NCBI RefSeq assembly: GCF_000685235.1
Contig: NZ_ARYH01000001.1
Coordinates: 2,046,001 to 2,110,000 of the forward strand
Origin: Hyphomonas adhaerens MHS-3
Lineage (GTDB): Bacteria; Pseudomonadota; Alphaproteobacteria; Caulobacterales; Hyphomonadaceae
Direction of reading: 5' to 3'
Length of the DNA stretch: 64,000 nucleotides
Below, piece by piece: positions 25,068 through 34,693 of the stretch (the first letter of the stretch is position 1; every line of letters begins with the position of its first letter). Under the pieces are notes generated by a model, which worked only from the letters and a program-made list of their open reading frames with translations, searched no databases and had not been told where the DNA came from. Position numbers and translations under genes: made by a program.

Positions 25068-26855
25068 ATGAAGGCCCTGTCAAATCTGCAGCGTGATGCA
25101 AAATTCCTCACGGGGGCGCTGAGTCTCCTGAAATGGACCAAGGGGATTTCCCCCGACAGCGATTTCCTCGTGCCGGATGACTTTGAGCGGGCCGTGGACG
25201 AGCACGCCATTCGCATCGCTTTCCGCTTTGAAGGCCGCCTGACCGCCTATGCCGAGTTCGATGCTCATGCGAACCGCTACGCCCACTGGGCGCTGCAGCG
25301 CGGCCTGAAGCAGGGCGACGTTGTCGCACTGCTGATGGAAAACCGGCCGGATTATGTCGCCGCATGGGTCGGCCTGTCGAAGGTCGGCGTGGTCGCGGCA
25401 CTGGTGAACACGAATCTGGATGGTGAAGGGCTGGCCTACAGCCTGAACATTGCTGGCGCGCAGAAGCTGATCACGGGCACCGGCTTCGAGGCCGCCGTTC
25501 ACAGCGCCCAGCCCTTCCTGGAAGGGCCGCTAGATGCCTGGTCCCTGAACAGCCCGGTCTTCCGCGACATCGCCGCGGAATTGAAGGACATGCCAACGTA
25601 TCGGCCGACGCGCCTGCGCCGGGCGGGCATGAAGGGCAAGGATACCTGCCTCTTCGTCTATACGTCCGGCACGACCGGTATGCCGAAGGCGGCGAAGCTG
25701 ACCCATGCCCGGGTGCGCACGCTGATGCGCAACTTTATCGGCCCGTGCGAGATTACCCCGAAAGACCGGATCCTGGAGGCTTTGCCACTCTATCATGCCA
25801 CCGGCGGCGTCTGCGCGGTCGGCGCGGCGTTGATGAGCGGGGCCAGCTTGATCCTGGAGCGCAAATTCTCCGCAAGCCGCTTCTGGGACGATGCCGTGCT
25901 GAACGGCGCGACGCTGTTCGTCTATATTGGCGAGATCTGCCGCTACCTGCTGAACCAGCCGAAACGGCCGGCAGACAAGGCGCACCAGATCCGCGGCGGG
26001 TTCGGCAACGGGCTGCGCGAAGACGTCTGGGCGCGTTTTGCTGACCGGTTCGGCGTGTCGGACTTCAAGGAATTCTATGGCTCCACCGAGGGCAATGTCA
26101 GCCTTCTGAACATTGATGGAAAGATCGGGGCCTGTGGCCGCATTCCGCCATGGATGAAAAAGCCGTTTGCCCATGTGGCGTTCGTCAAGCCGGACATGGA
26201 AACCGAACAGCCGCTGCGCGGCGAAGACGGGTTTTGCGTGCGGGCGGGCGTCGATGAGGCCGGCGAAGTGCTGGGCCGGATCGGAGAGGACAACCGCACC
26301 CGCTTCGAAGGCTATACCGACAGCCGCGATACGGAAGGCAAGGTACTGCACGATGTTTTCGAAAAGGGGGACATGTGGTTCCGCACAGGTGACCTGATGC
26401 GGAAAGACAAGGACGGCTACGTCTACTTCATCGACCGGATTGGCGACACGTTCCGCTGGAAAGGCGAGAACGTGGCCACGAACGAAGTCGGTGAAGCCTT
26501 CTCACACATCCAGGGTGTGGAGACGGCCAATGTTTATGGAATTGCCGTGCCCGGCGCCGATGGCAAAGCGGGCATGGCGGCAATCACGGCGTCGGATGAA
26601 CTCGACATAGCTGGTCTCCACCGGCTACTGGCAGAACGCCTGCCGGGATATGCCATACCGGTCTTCCTGCGCGTGCAGAAGGAGCCGGAGACCACGGGCA
26701 CGTTCAAGTACCGCAAGATCGAACTGGTCAAGGACGGGTTCGATCCGAACCAGGTGCATGATCCGCTCTACGTCTACAACGCCGAGGAAGACCGCTACGA
26801 GCCGATGACCGAAGAGGTCTACAAGAAGGTCGTGAATGGCGGCGGCCGTTTCTAG
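25068..26855 (+). CDS. Long-chain acyl-CoA synthetase, FATP/FadD6-like
   Basis: 595 aa. AMP-binding motif YTSGTTGMPKAAKLTHA, EFYGSTEGN, the GDLMRKDKDGYVYFIDR hinge and FRWKGENVATNEV are characteristic of the fatty-acid-transport-protein (SLC27)/FadD6 branch. The C-terminal lysine lies in TGTFKYRKIELV. It activates long- or very-long-chain fatty acids and may draw them across the inner membrane. The ATG at 25068 is preferred to the in-frame GTG 25053. The stop overlaps tail-to-tail with the ATP-grasp gene, the two TAGs sharing CTAG at 26852-26855. Confidence 0.92.
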   Translation: MKALSNLQRDAKFLTGALSLLKWTKGISPDSDFLVPDDFERAVDEHAIRIAFRFEGRLTAYAEFDAHANRYAHWALQRGLKQGDVVALLMENRPDYVAAWVGLSKVGVVAALVNTNLDGEGLAYSLNIAGAQKLITGTGFEAAVHSAQPFLEGPLDAWSLNSPVFRDIAAELKDMPTYRPTRLRRAGMKGKDTCLFVYTSGTTGMPKAAKLTHARVRTLMRNFIGPCEITPKDRILEALPLYHATGGVCAVGAALMSGASLILERKFSASRFWDDAVLNGATLFVYIGEICRYLLNQPKRPADKAHQIRGGFGNGLREDVWARFADRFGVSDFKEFYGSTEGNVSLLNIDGKIGACGRIPPWMKKPFAHVAFVKPDMETEQPLRGEDGFCVRAGVDEAGEVLGRIGEDNRTRFEGYTDSRDTEGKVLHDVFEKGDMWFRTGDLMRKDKDGYVYFIDRIGDTFRWKGENVATNEVGEAFSHIQGVETANVYGIAVPGADGKAGMAAITASDELDIAGLHRLLAERLPGYAIPVFLRVQKEPETTGTFKYRKIELVKDGFDPNQVHDPLYVYNAEEDRYEPMTEEVYKKVVNGGGRF

Positions 26856-28324
26856 GCAACCCGGCCCATGCGCTGTTCAAGGCGCGTCGAAAACCAGGAA
26901 ATCAACCGGCGCCACAACTCGTCCTTCAGAATGGCGCCTTCGACATCATGGTCGATCGACGGATTGTCATTGATCTCGATGATCATGACGCCGCGCTCGG
27001 TCTCTTTCAGGTCCACGCCGTAAAGGCCGTCGCCGATGAGGCGGGCGGAGCGCATGGCGGCATCCACGATGGCGGGCGGGGCATCCTCGACCGCGACCGT
27101 CTTGAAGCCGCCTTCCGTGGTTTTGCCGTCCGGGCCGTGTTTCACGATCTGCCAGTGGCCGCGGGCCATCCTGTATTGGCAGGCATAGAGCGGCTCGCCG
27201 TTCAGCACGCCAATGCGCCAGTCGAACTTTGTGGGCACGAATTCCTGCGCGATGACGAGGGCGGTTGTCTCGAACATGGCCTTCACGCCGGTCTTCAGCT
27301 CCTCCAGCGTCTTCGCCTTCACCATGTTGGAGCCGAAAGAGCCATCAGGTGTTTTCAGGACGACCGGCGAACCCAGCTTTTCGAACACGGTTTTCAGGTC
27401 TGAATTCTCGTCCAGGATCTCCGTTTGCGGAATGGGCAGGCCGGCTTTCTCCAGGATCTCCTTCAGGTACACCTTGTTGGTACAGCGGATCATGGAGTGC
27501 GTGTCGTCGATGACGGGCATGCCTTCCTGCTCGGCCCTGCGGGCGAACTTGTAGGTGTAGTTGTTGATCTGCGTTGTGGCGCGAATGAACAGGGCGTCGA
27601 ACTCAGCGAGGCTGGTCAGGTCTGACGGCTCGATGATTTCGACTTCTACGCCCATCTTCGCCGCGACGTCTGCGAGGCGCTTGATCGAGGCCGGCTTCGA
27701 TGGGGCGGTGTGCGTTTCATTCGGGTCGACCAGAACGGCGAGGGCCCATTTGGCGGGGGCCTTCGTCTTCGGCTCGCTGATCCGTCCGCTCGTATAGGCC
27801 TCCATGGCGCGGAGGAAAAATTCCCGCCGCTCACCTTTCAGCTTCTGGGGCGGCACCATGCGTACACGGGCAATGCCGTGCGGGGCAGTCGGGTCGAACT
27901 CGACTTCCAGGGCCGGGACACGAAACCAGTCGGAGACCTCGCGGGCGAGGCGCTCATAGCCTGCCGTTTCCGGCTTCGAGAAAGCGACGAACAGGCTGCC
28001 GATCTCCGGCGCCTCTTTGGCGCGCGCGTCACGCAGGCGTTCGCCAAGATCGGGCAGGGCGTGATTGTAGAGACCCTTGGCCGACAGCTCGACCATGGTC
28101 TGCACGCTGGGACTGACCCGGTGTCCGCGGGCCTCTGCCAGCAGCGAGGCGTAGTAGCCTTCCGACTGGTACCCGTAGGACCGGCAGAGATTCAGGATAT
28201 AGGGCCGCCGTCCGGCGAACAGGGCCGGGCGGGCGATATAGTCCGATACACGGAGCACTTTGTGCGGTGTTTCGGCTTGTGAAATGTCGTTCGCGTTTTC
28301 GACGAGAATGACCCAGTCGGTCAT
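26852..28324 (-). CDS. RimK-like ATP-grasp ligase with N-terminal RLAN domain
   Basis: 490 aa. The N-terminal half (about 1-190) resembles the RimK-like ATP-grasp N-terminal (RLAN) domain: YILNLCRSYGYQSEGYYASLLAEARGHRV (key words SYGYQSEGYYASLLAE). The C-terminal half is an ATP-grasp domain with VVLKTPDGSFGSNMVKA (glycine-rich loop), ALVIAQEFVPTKFDWRIGVL and the Mg-binding IIEINDNPSIDHDVEG. Such two-part proteins form amide bonds between a carboxylate and an amine; targets are largely unknown. It lies upstream of nothing on its strand and 14 bp after the GNAT gene 28339-28791, with which it may be co-expressed. Confidence 0.85.
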   Translation of the reverse strand: MTDWVILVENANDISQAETPHKVLRVSDYIARPALFAGRRPYILNLCRSYGYQSEGYYASLLAEARGHRVSPSVQTMVELSAKGLYNHALPDLGERLRDARAKEAPEIGSLFVAFSKPETAGYERLAREVSDWFRVPALEVEFDPTAPHGIARVRMVPPQKLKGERREFFLRAMEAYTSGRISEPKTKAPAKWALAVLVDPNETHTAPSKPASIKRLADVAAKMGVEVEIIEPSDLTSLAEFDALFIRATTQINNYTYKFARRAEQEGMPVIDDTHSMIRCTNKVYLKEILEKAGLPIPQTEILDENSDLKTVFEKLGSPVVLKTPDGSFGSNMVKAKTLEELKTGVKAMFETTALVIAQEFVPTKFDWRIGVLNGEPLYACQYRMARGHWQIVKHGPDGKTTEGGFKTVAVEDAPPAIVDAAMRSARLIGDGLYGVDLKETERGVMIIEINDNPSIDHDVEGAILKDELWRRLISWFSTRLEQRMGRVA

Positions 28325-28338
28325 GAAAGTGCTGTGCC

Positions 28339-28791
28339 TCAGAGAAGGATGGGTTTTTCCATCCGGGCTGCTGTTTCCCCGTCCGGATAATAGGACGGTA
28401 TTTTCGCCATTACGCGGAAATCGTGGCGTTCGTAAAGCCGGATTGCAGTGGCGTTGGACTGGCGCACTTCCAGGCGCACCCGGTCACAGCCCCGGTTGCG
28501 TGCGTCGGCTTCCCCGGCAGCCAGAAGCGCGGCCGCGACACCCTTCCCGCGATGGCTGGGCGCGACGGTGATGGAGTAGAGCCGGGCCACTTTCGTCCCT
28601 GTGCGGTAGAGGTAAACAGCGGCACCGCAGATTTCATCATCAGAAACAGCGGCATAGGCCATGGACTGCCCGCGCAGCAGCCGCCGCCAGGTCCGGACGG
28701 GGAACCGGTCGTCCGGCGGAAAATTCTGTTCCAGCGCCACAAGAGCGGGGATATCGGTTTCGATGGCAGGCCGTATCCGGGCCGTTGTCAC
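28339..28791 (-). CDS. GNAT acetyltransferase (RimI-like)
   Basis: 150 aa single GNAT domain. The acetyl-CoA pyrophosphate loop [12 protein letters not shown] follows the strand LYSITVAP, and the C-terminal [20 protein letters not shown] is the RimI-type ending. It starts with GTG whose GTGA overlaps the proB stop, so the two are translationally coupled. It could acetylate a protein N-terminus or a small molecule. Context next to the RLAN-ATP-grasp gene is common in proteobacteria. Confidence 0.88.
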   Translation of the reverse strand: MTTARIRPAIETDIPALVALEQNFPPDDRFPVRTWRRLLRGQSMAYAAVSDDEICGAAVYLYRTGTKVARLYSITVAPSHRGKGVAAALLAAGEADARNRGCDRVRLEVRQSNATAIRLYERHDFRVMAKIPSYYPDGETAARMEKPILL

Positions 28792-29903
28792 GTGCGGACC
28801 ATGTCGTCGCGGTGGACGATGGCGGGTCTGCCGCGATAGCCGAGGATTGCCTCGGTCTCGTCGCTCTGGCGTCCGGCAATGCGCTGGATGTCCGCAGCGG
28901 AATAGGCCGTGACCCCGCGGGCGATGATCTTGCCTTCCGGGGCCTTGATGGCGACGGCGGCGCCTTTGTCGAAACTGCCTTCCACGCCGGTGACGCCGAC
29001 GGCCAGCAGGCTGGCGCCGTCCTTCAGGGCGCGGGCCGCGCCTTTGTCGACGGTGATGAACCCTTCCGGCTGGAGATGTCCGGCGAGCCAGGCTTCGCGG
29101 GCACGTGCCGGGGTGATGTTGGCACGGATCAGAGTCGCCCGGGCGCCTTCGGCGAGGGCCAGCAGCGGGTGCTCGCGGTTGCCGATCGTGATGACGGTGG
29201 AACAGCCTGCCGCATGGGCAATACGCGCCGCGGCCAGCTTGGTGACCATGCCGCCGGAGCCGACACCCGCCGACGTATTGGCGCCAGCCGCCATGGCATC
29301 GTGTTCCGGCGTCAGCGCGTCCAGCACGTCGATATGCGTCGCGTCCGGGTGGCTGCGCGGGTCGGCCGTGTAGAGGCCGTCAATGTCGGACAGGAGGACC
29401 AGCAGGTCCGCCCCCATCATCTGGGCGACGCGGGCGGCGAGGCGGTCATTGTCGCCATAGCGGATCTCTTCGGTGGCGACCGTGTCGTTCTCGTTGATCA
29501 CCGGCACGATGCCGGCTTCCAGCAGGGTTTCCAGTGTGGCGCGGGCGTTCAGCCAGCGGCGGCGGATTTCCGTGTCTGTCGGTGTCAGAAGCGCCTGGCC
29601 GGCCGTCAGGCCGTGAGGACTGAAAGCCGCCGCGAGGGCGGCCATCAGGCGCGGCTGGCCGATGGCGGCAGCAGCCTGCTTCTGGTCCAGCCTTGCCGTG
29701 CCCGCAGAGCCGATCTCCGCCCGGCCCAGCGCCACCGCGCCGGAGGAAACGAGGATGACCTCCTGCCCATGCGCCCGGCAGGCGGCGATGTCGGCGGCCA
29801 GCTTCTCCAGCCAGGCAAGCCGGGGGTGTCCGTCTTCGGCAATCAGGGCCGATCCGGTCTTAACGACAATACGCTTGGCTTGGGCGAGGACGTCAGCAAT
29901 CAT
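28788..29903 (-). CDS. proB: Glutamate 5-kinase
   Basis: 371 aa: amino-acid-kinase domain (about 1-260) and C-terminal PUA domain (about 280-360), as in E. coli ProB. Motifs: [11 protein letters not shown] near the N-terminus, [10 protein letters not shown], the glutamate/ATP site [17 protein letters not shown] (key word NENDTV), [12 protein letters not shown], and [12 protein letters not shown]. It catalyses the first step of proline synthesis. No proA is adjacent. It is divergent from the small zinc-ribbon gene. Confidence 0.96.
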   Translation of the reverse strand: MIADVLAQAKRIVVKTGSALIAEDGHPRLAWLEKLAADIAACRAHGQEVILVSSGAVALGRAEIGSAGTARLDQKQAAAAIGQPRLMAALAAAFSPHGLTAGQALLTPTDTEIRRRWLNARATLETLLEAGIVPVINENDTVATEEIRYGDNDRLAARVAQMMGADLLVLLSDIDGLYTADPRSHPDATHIDVLDALTPEHDAMAAGANTSAGVGSGGMVTKLAAARIAHAAGCSTVITIGNREHPLLALAEGARATLIRANITPARAREAWLAGHLQPEGFITVDKGAARALKDGASLLAVGVTGVEGSFDKGAAVAIKAPEGKIIARGVTAYSAADIQRIAGRQSDETEAILGYRGRPAIVHRDDMVRT

Positions 29904-30004
29904 GGCGCGCAGCGATACATGAGTGTGGCCTCCGCCGGAAGGAAAAAGTCGAGCGTTGACAAGGCGGGCCGTTGCGCCTCAGTGAGGCGAAAAGAGAGGT
30001 GCCC

Positions 30005-30232
30005 ATGCCGCAATTCAACATGATCCTGATCACGCCCGAACAAGCCGCCGGCCATGATGTGCTGGAGCACACGGCAGGCACGCCTGCGCGCGAAGGCGGC
30101 GGGGACGAGACCTATCGCTGCGGACGGTGCAAGACGACGCTGCTGGTGGATGTGGCTCATCATGATGCGCATGGTGTAATCGTAAAGTGCGGCAAGTGCG
30201 GCGCGTTGAATACCGAACCGCACCACCACTAG
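30005..30232 (+). CDS. Small zinc-ribbon protein
   Basis: 75 aa from ATG 30005 with GAGGTG upstream. Two CxxC pairs (YRCGRCKT and VKCGKCGA) about 28 residues apart form a likely zinc ribbon in the C-terminal half; the tail is His-rich (PHHH). The N-terminal half is unstructured-looking. Resembles the small conserved zinc-ribbon proteins often sitting near obgE/proB in alphaproteobacteria; role unknown. Convergent with obgE, 3 bp apart. Confidence 0.75.
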   Translation: MPQFNMILITPEQAAGHDVLEHTAGTPAREGGGDETYRCGRCKTTLLVDVAHHDAHGVIVKCGKCGALNTEPHHH

Positions 30233-30235
30233 GTC

Positions 30236-31291
<1,056 letters not shown>

Positions 31292-31300
31292 TTACGTGTT

Positions 31301-31816
31301 TCAGCCAACGCGCGCCATGTCGAAATGATCGACGCGCTCGCCCCGGCCCATACAGAATACTTTGCGCCGGTCCGCCTTCATGAACCTCAGCTTTTCCAGC
31401 ACGCGGCCTGAAGCCGGATTGTCGACCAGGTAGCCGGAGACGAAGGCGCGTTCGCCCCGGTCGCGCAGCCACTGCAGCAGCGCTCCCGCCGCTTCGGTCA
31501 TAAAGCCATTTCCCCAGGCAGACGGCGCCAGCCAGTAGCCGACATTGAAGGGCAGGTGCGTGTCCTTCCGCTCGCCGCTGACGACTCCGATCAGGCGCTT
31601 GTCCTGCTCGATCGCCAGGATGTGCCTTGTGTTGGTTTCCCGCCCGGATGGGTGCTTTGCGATCCAGTCTTCCGTCTGTGCCACGGTTTGGTGAGCCGGA
31701 ATGCTGACCACCATTCTGTAGATCTGTGGCTGGTTCACCAAATCGGTGATGGTGGGAGCGTCTTCCAGCCAGATGCGACGCAAGGTGAGCCTGTCTGTGG
31801 TTATGACGGCACTCAT
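31301..31816 (-). CDS. GNAT acetyltransferase (RimJ/RimL type)
   Basis: 171 aa. TDRLTLRRIWLEDAP at the N-terminus, the acceptor strand NVGYWLAPSAWGNGFMTEAAGALL (key words WGNGFMTEA) and NPASGRVLEKLRF are typical of RimJ/RimL acetyltransferases. ATG 31816 has GAAGGAG upstream and is preferred over 31858. It follows the rpmA terminator and lies 18 bp before obgE, so it is the first gene of the obgE transcript. Confidence 0.88.
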   Translation of the reverse strand: MSAVITTDRLTLRRIWLEDAPTITDLVNQPQIYRMVVSIPAHQTVAQTEDWIAKHPSGRETNTRHILAIEQDKRLIGVVSGERKDTHLPFNVGYWLAPSAWGNGFMTEAAGALLQWLRDRGERAFVSGYLVDNPASGRVLEKLRFMKADRRKVFCMGRGERVDHFDMARVG

Positions 31817-31860
31817 GCTGTGACTCCTTCCTGAGTCGTTAGCCAGCAGGGGAGACATTG

Positions 31861-31892
31861 AAAAAGGGGGAGACAGTGGCCTGCCTCCCCCT
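31861..31892 (-). terminator. Intrinsic terminator of rplU-rpmA
   Basis: Read on the minus strand, AGGGGGAG pairs with CTCCCCCT, extended inward by CAG/CTG after one mismatch, with a GCCA loop; five T follow directly. It lies 57 bp after the rpmA stop. Confidence 0.9.
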
Positions 31893-31948
31893 GGAAACTG
31901 ATCGTCTGAAGCGATCCGGCCACGTTCCCGCGGCCGCGCTGTCAGCCG

Positions 31949-32218
31949 CTATTCTGCTGCTTCCGCTGCCGGTACAATGTTTACGTAGACGCGGCCCTTG
32001 GCCTTCTTCGCAAACTCGACCTTGCCCTCGGTAAGCGCAAAGAGGGTGTGATCACGGCCCATGCCGACGCCTTTGCCCGGCCATTTCTGGGTGCCGCGCT
32101 GACGCACGAGGATGTTGCCCGGGATGACATGCTCGCCACCGAACTTCTTCACACCGAGATACTTCGGATTCGAATCGCGGCCGTTACGGGACGAACCACC
32201 TGATTTCTTATGAGCCAT
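31949..32218 (-). CDS. rpmA: Ribosomal protein L27
   Basis: 89 aa. Starts [19 protein letters not shown], with the classic [18 protein letters not shown] segment (key words GVKKFGGE) and the QRGTQKWPG motif. It lies near the peptidyl-transferase centre. Forty-one bp after rplU, with which it forms the usual operon; terminator downstream. Confidence 0.99.
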   Translation of the reverse strand: MAHKKSGGSSRNGRDSNPKYLGVKKFGGEHVIPGNILVRQRGTQKWPGKGVGMGRDHTLFALTEGKVEFAKKAKGRVYVNIVPAAEAAE

Positions 32219-32259
32219 AGTCTGCTCCTGATCCTTTAGCGGAGGGCCTTATACAGGCC

Positions 32260-32886
32260 TTATGCGTCTTTTGCGAGTTCTTTTGCCTGCTCGACCCAGC
32301 CGTCCTTTTCGAAGCGGCCGGAAAGACCCAGCTGCTCTTCCAGTTCGGCGATCTGCGCGTCGGTGAGGGCGGCGACCTGAGCGAAGGTCGTGATGCCTGC
32401 GCCGTTCAGCTTTTTCTCAAGCGCCGGGCCAATGCCGGTCATTTTCTTGAGATTGTCGGCAGCACCTGCTTCGGCGGCCGGGGCAGCAGCGGCCTCGGCT
32501 TTCGGCGCAGCGGCTTCAGCCTTCGGGGCCTCTTCCGTCTTGGCAGCAGCTTTCTTGGCCGGCTTCTTGGCGCCATCGGCGCTGATTCCGGTGATTTTCA
32601 CCACGGTGAGGTGCTGCTTGTGGCCGATCGTGCGGCGGTAGGTCTGGCGCTGGCGCTTCTTGCGGGTGATGACTTTGTCACCACGGGTCTGCTCAGCAAC
32701 TTCGCCGGTGACAGCCGCGCCAGCCACGAGGGGCGCGCCAACCGTCACATTTGCGCCTTCGCCCAGCATCAGGACGGTATCGAACACCACATCCTTGCCA
32801 GCGTCGGCATTAAGCTTTTCGACAACAATCGTATCGCCTTCAGCGACCTTGTATTGTTTGCCACCTGTCTTGATGACCGCGAACAT
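32260..32886 (-). CDS. rplU: Ribosomal protein L21 with C-terminal helix-hairpin-helix-like extension
   Basis: 208 aa, about twice the usual 103. Residues 1-102 are a normal L21 ([34 protein letters not shown]). A low-complexity Ala/Lys/Glu/Pro linker (about 105-145) joins a folded tail containing [20 protein letters not shown] and [13 protein letters not shown], a helix-hairpin-helix-like module of the kind seen in DNA- or RNA-binding proteins. Start 32886 has GGAAGG nine bases upstream; an in-frame ATG at 32895 is possible. Tailed L21 is known in several alphaproteobacteria; its purpose is unclear. Confidence 0.96.
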   Translation of the reverse strand: MFAVIKTGGKQYKVAEGDTIVVEKLNADAGKDVVFDTVLMLGEGANVTVGAPLVAGAAVTGEVAEQTRGDKVITRKKRQRQTYRRTIGHKQHLTVVKITGISADGAKKPAKKAAAKTEEAPKAEAAAPKAEAAAAPAAEAGAADNLKKMTGIGPALEKKLNGAGITTFAQVAALTDAQIAELEEQLGLSGRFEKDGWVEQAKELAKDA

Positions 32887-32942
32887 GGGTCTCATCCTTC
32901 CGGCATGGAAATAAACGGGATTCGCGCGGAGCCGTCGCCGAC

Positions 32943-32989
32943 CCCGCGCCTGAAGCGGGGGGTAAACACCAAAGCGGCAGCGCTGTCAA
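32943..32989 (-). promoter_or_regulatory. rplU promoter with leader hairpin
   Basis: On the minus strand, TTGACA (32984-32989) and TTTACC (32961-32966) are 17 bp apart, a plausible -35/-10 pair with a weak -10. A stem CCCCGC/GCGGGG with a 7-nt loop (32943-32961) follows immediately, at or just after the start of transcription, and could serve as a leader structure. Confidence 0.5.
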
Positions 32990-33066
32990 ATATCATCTTC
33001 AGGCGTTTTCAGGTGGTTGAAATCTGCGCGCAGTCATTATAGGTGACGGCGCTTCAACACCGGCGC

Positions 33067-33156
33067 GGAGAGGTGCTAGAGTGGTTGAATAGGCTAGTCT
33101 CGAAAACTAGTGAACTCGCAAGGGTTCCGAGGGTTCGAATCCCTCTCTCTCCGCCA
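33067..33156 (+). tRNA. tRNA-Ser(CGA)
   Basis: 90 nt with encoded CCA and the long variable arm of class II tRNAs. Acceptor GGAGAGG pairs with TCTCTCC (one G-T), anticodon stem CTAGT/ACTAG, loop CTCGAAA, anticodon CGA. The 3' end faces the repeat cluster and recombinase remnant to the right. Confidence 0.97.
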
Positions 33157-33345
33157 GCCACCCCCTCATACAGAGAAAAGTACCGCTACCTCCGCGCAAA
33201 GCCCCACACACCGCGGGCTTTCGCGCCAAGGCTGCGTCTCCGTTTCCGGAACAGGGTAGATTTTGCGCCCAAAATCCGCCGCCGTCTCCATTCGCCAAAT
33301 GCAACAGTACCCTCAGGCCCGATTTCCCTGATAACCCGCGATTTA

Positions 33346-33513
33346 CAGGGAAAATTGGAAAAATAACAGGGAAACGTCCCGCAGTGCGCCTGGAAACACA
33401 CGCAAAATCAATAGGTTTTGGGTAAATTCCCTACTTCAGGAACAGGGAATTTCCTGAAGACGAACAGGGAAATGTTTTCGGAGAACAGGGAACCAGATTG
33501 CCGGTATCAGGGA
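33346..33513. repeat. Cluster of AACAGGGAA repeats beside tRNA-Ser
   Basis: Copies of (A)ACAGGGAA at 33345-33353, 33365-33374, 33441-33450, 33463-33471 and 33484-33492, with a degenerate TCAGGGA at 33507-33513 and inverted partial copies (TTCCCT) nearby. One copy sits in a perfect inverted repeat, TTCAGGAA at 33435-33442 and TTCCTGAA at 33451-33458. Spacing is irregular, so it is not a CRISPR array. The cluster fills the 350 bp between tRNA-Ser and the recombinase stub and may be its recombination site or a regulator array. Confidence 0.7.
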
Positions 33514-33872
33514 GCTGCGTCAAACCCCAGCGCTGCCCATTGCTCATCCCAGTCCAGTGGAATGTCGGACGTTACGAGCTGCGTCAGCGTCAGCCCCTCG
33601 GGCTGTCGTCCATCCAGGATCGCCCCGACAATTGCAGGCGACAGGAATGCCAGCTGAATGCGCTGCCGGACCATCAGCGTCTGCCACCCATAACGCTTGG
33701 CGATGTCCTTCATGAGAATGCCCGCCTTGATTTCCTCCAGCCAGGAATGGGCAAGGGCAATCATCCGGATCAGTTTCGGGTCAGGCGCCGTTTGGACCAC
33801 CCCAAAAACCAGTCTCGATTCCTTCCCGCGTCGCCTGACCCCGAACGGCGCTTCAAGCCGAAGCTTGGTACT
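33507..33872 (-). pseudogene. C-terminal stub of a large serine recombinase
   Basis: An open frame of 121 codons running from the IS border at 33872 to TGA 33507-33509, without a start of its own. The peptide (LRLEAPFGVRRRGKESRLVFG, then PKLIRMIALAHSWLEEIKAG and the closing IVGAILDGRQPEGLTL...IPLDWDEQWAALGF; key words given) matches the C-terminal end of serine recombinases/DNA invertases of the large type found in alphaproteobacteria. The catalytic N-terminal domain is missing: the IS6 element begins at the very next base. The gene points toward tRNA-Ser. Confidence 0.8.
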
Positions 33873-34686
33873 GGCATTGTCAGGGCAAATGGCCTTGAGG
33901 CGTAGGGCTGGGCGTTTAGCCTTGGAAGATGACCAAGAACCCGTTCCGCTATTTCAAGACGTCAGCTGAAATCATCCAGCTTTCGGTGGTGATGTAAGTC
34001 AGATTTCCGCTGTCGTTGCGCAATGTGGAAGACCTGCTTCAAGAGCGCGGGATCGATATATGCCATGAAACGGTCCGTCACTGGGTCGACCGGTTCGGGA
34101 CTTTCTTCGCGCACAAGATTCGCAAGCACCGATCTGAAAGAATGAGACAATCGCCGCAATGGCAGTGGCACATGGACGAGGTCTTCGTGAAGATCCGTGG
34201 GCAGACTCACTATCTGTGGCGAGCGGTCGATCACGAAAGTGAGGTTCTGGAGTCCTTTGTGATGAAGACTCGGGACAAGGCTTCCGCATTGAAATTCATG
34301 AGAAAAGCAATGAAACGGTACGGGAATCCGCAGATTGTGGTGACGGACAGGTGCCGATCGTATCGGGCTGCCATGAAGGTGATTGGAAATGCCGGGCGCC
34401 AGGAGTGTCGCTGGCATTTGAGCAATCGCGCCGAAAACTCACACTTGCCATTCCGACGAAGAGAACGCGCAATGTCCCGCTTCCGGCGAATGCGAAGTCT
34501 CCAGAAATTTGCTTCAGTCCATTCGTCTGTATACAATCACTTCAATCATCAAAGGAATGTCGAGAGCAGGCCCAGGTTCAAATCGCTACGTGACGCCGCT
34601 CTTCGCGAGTGGCGCGAACTTCTCGTTGCGTAGCACCCGGTAGTCCGCGAATATCGGAGACTGGTTTGCACCCGTCTGACAGCACC
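33873..34686 (+). mobile_element. IS6-family insertion sequence, copy 1 (814 bp, inactive)
   Basis: Ends were set by imperfect inverted repeats: left GGCATTGTCAGGGCAAAT (33873) and right ending CGTCTGACAGCACC (34686). The length, 814 bp, is identical to that of copy 3, which supports both ends. No 8-bp target duplication flanks it (TTGGTACT left, ATCGTGAC right), as expected if adjacent DNA was deleted or recombined. It interrupts the recombinase gene. Confidence 0.85.
33929..34633 (+). pseudogene. IS6-family transposase, nonsense-mutated (copy 1)
   Basis: Reads MTKNPFRYFKTSAEIIQLSVVM, then TAA (33995-33997) where copy 3 has TAT (Tyr), then continues in the same frame for over 200 codons. 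The DDE core is intact: Asp in WHMDEVFVKI, Asp in VVTDRC and Glu in NRAENSHLPF. Possible restart at TTG 34016 would lack the N-terminal DNA-binding part, so the protein is probably not functional. Confidence 0.87.
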
Positions 34687-34693
34687 ATCGTGA

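Noticed and set aside
28785..30023. 412-aa plus-strand open frame opposite proB
   Set aside because: High-GC antisense shadow; proB is unambiguous and the product is Gly/Arg-rich without motifs.
33346..33513. CRISPR-like array
   Set aside because: Repeat unit is only about 9 bp, spacing is irregular and no cas genes are present.
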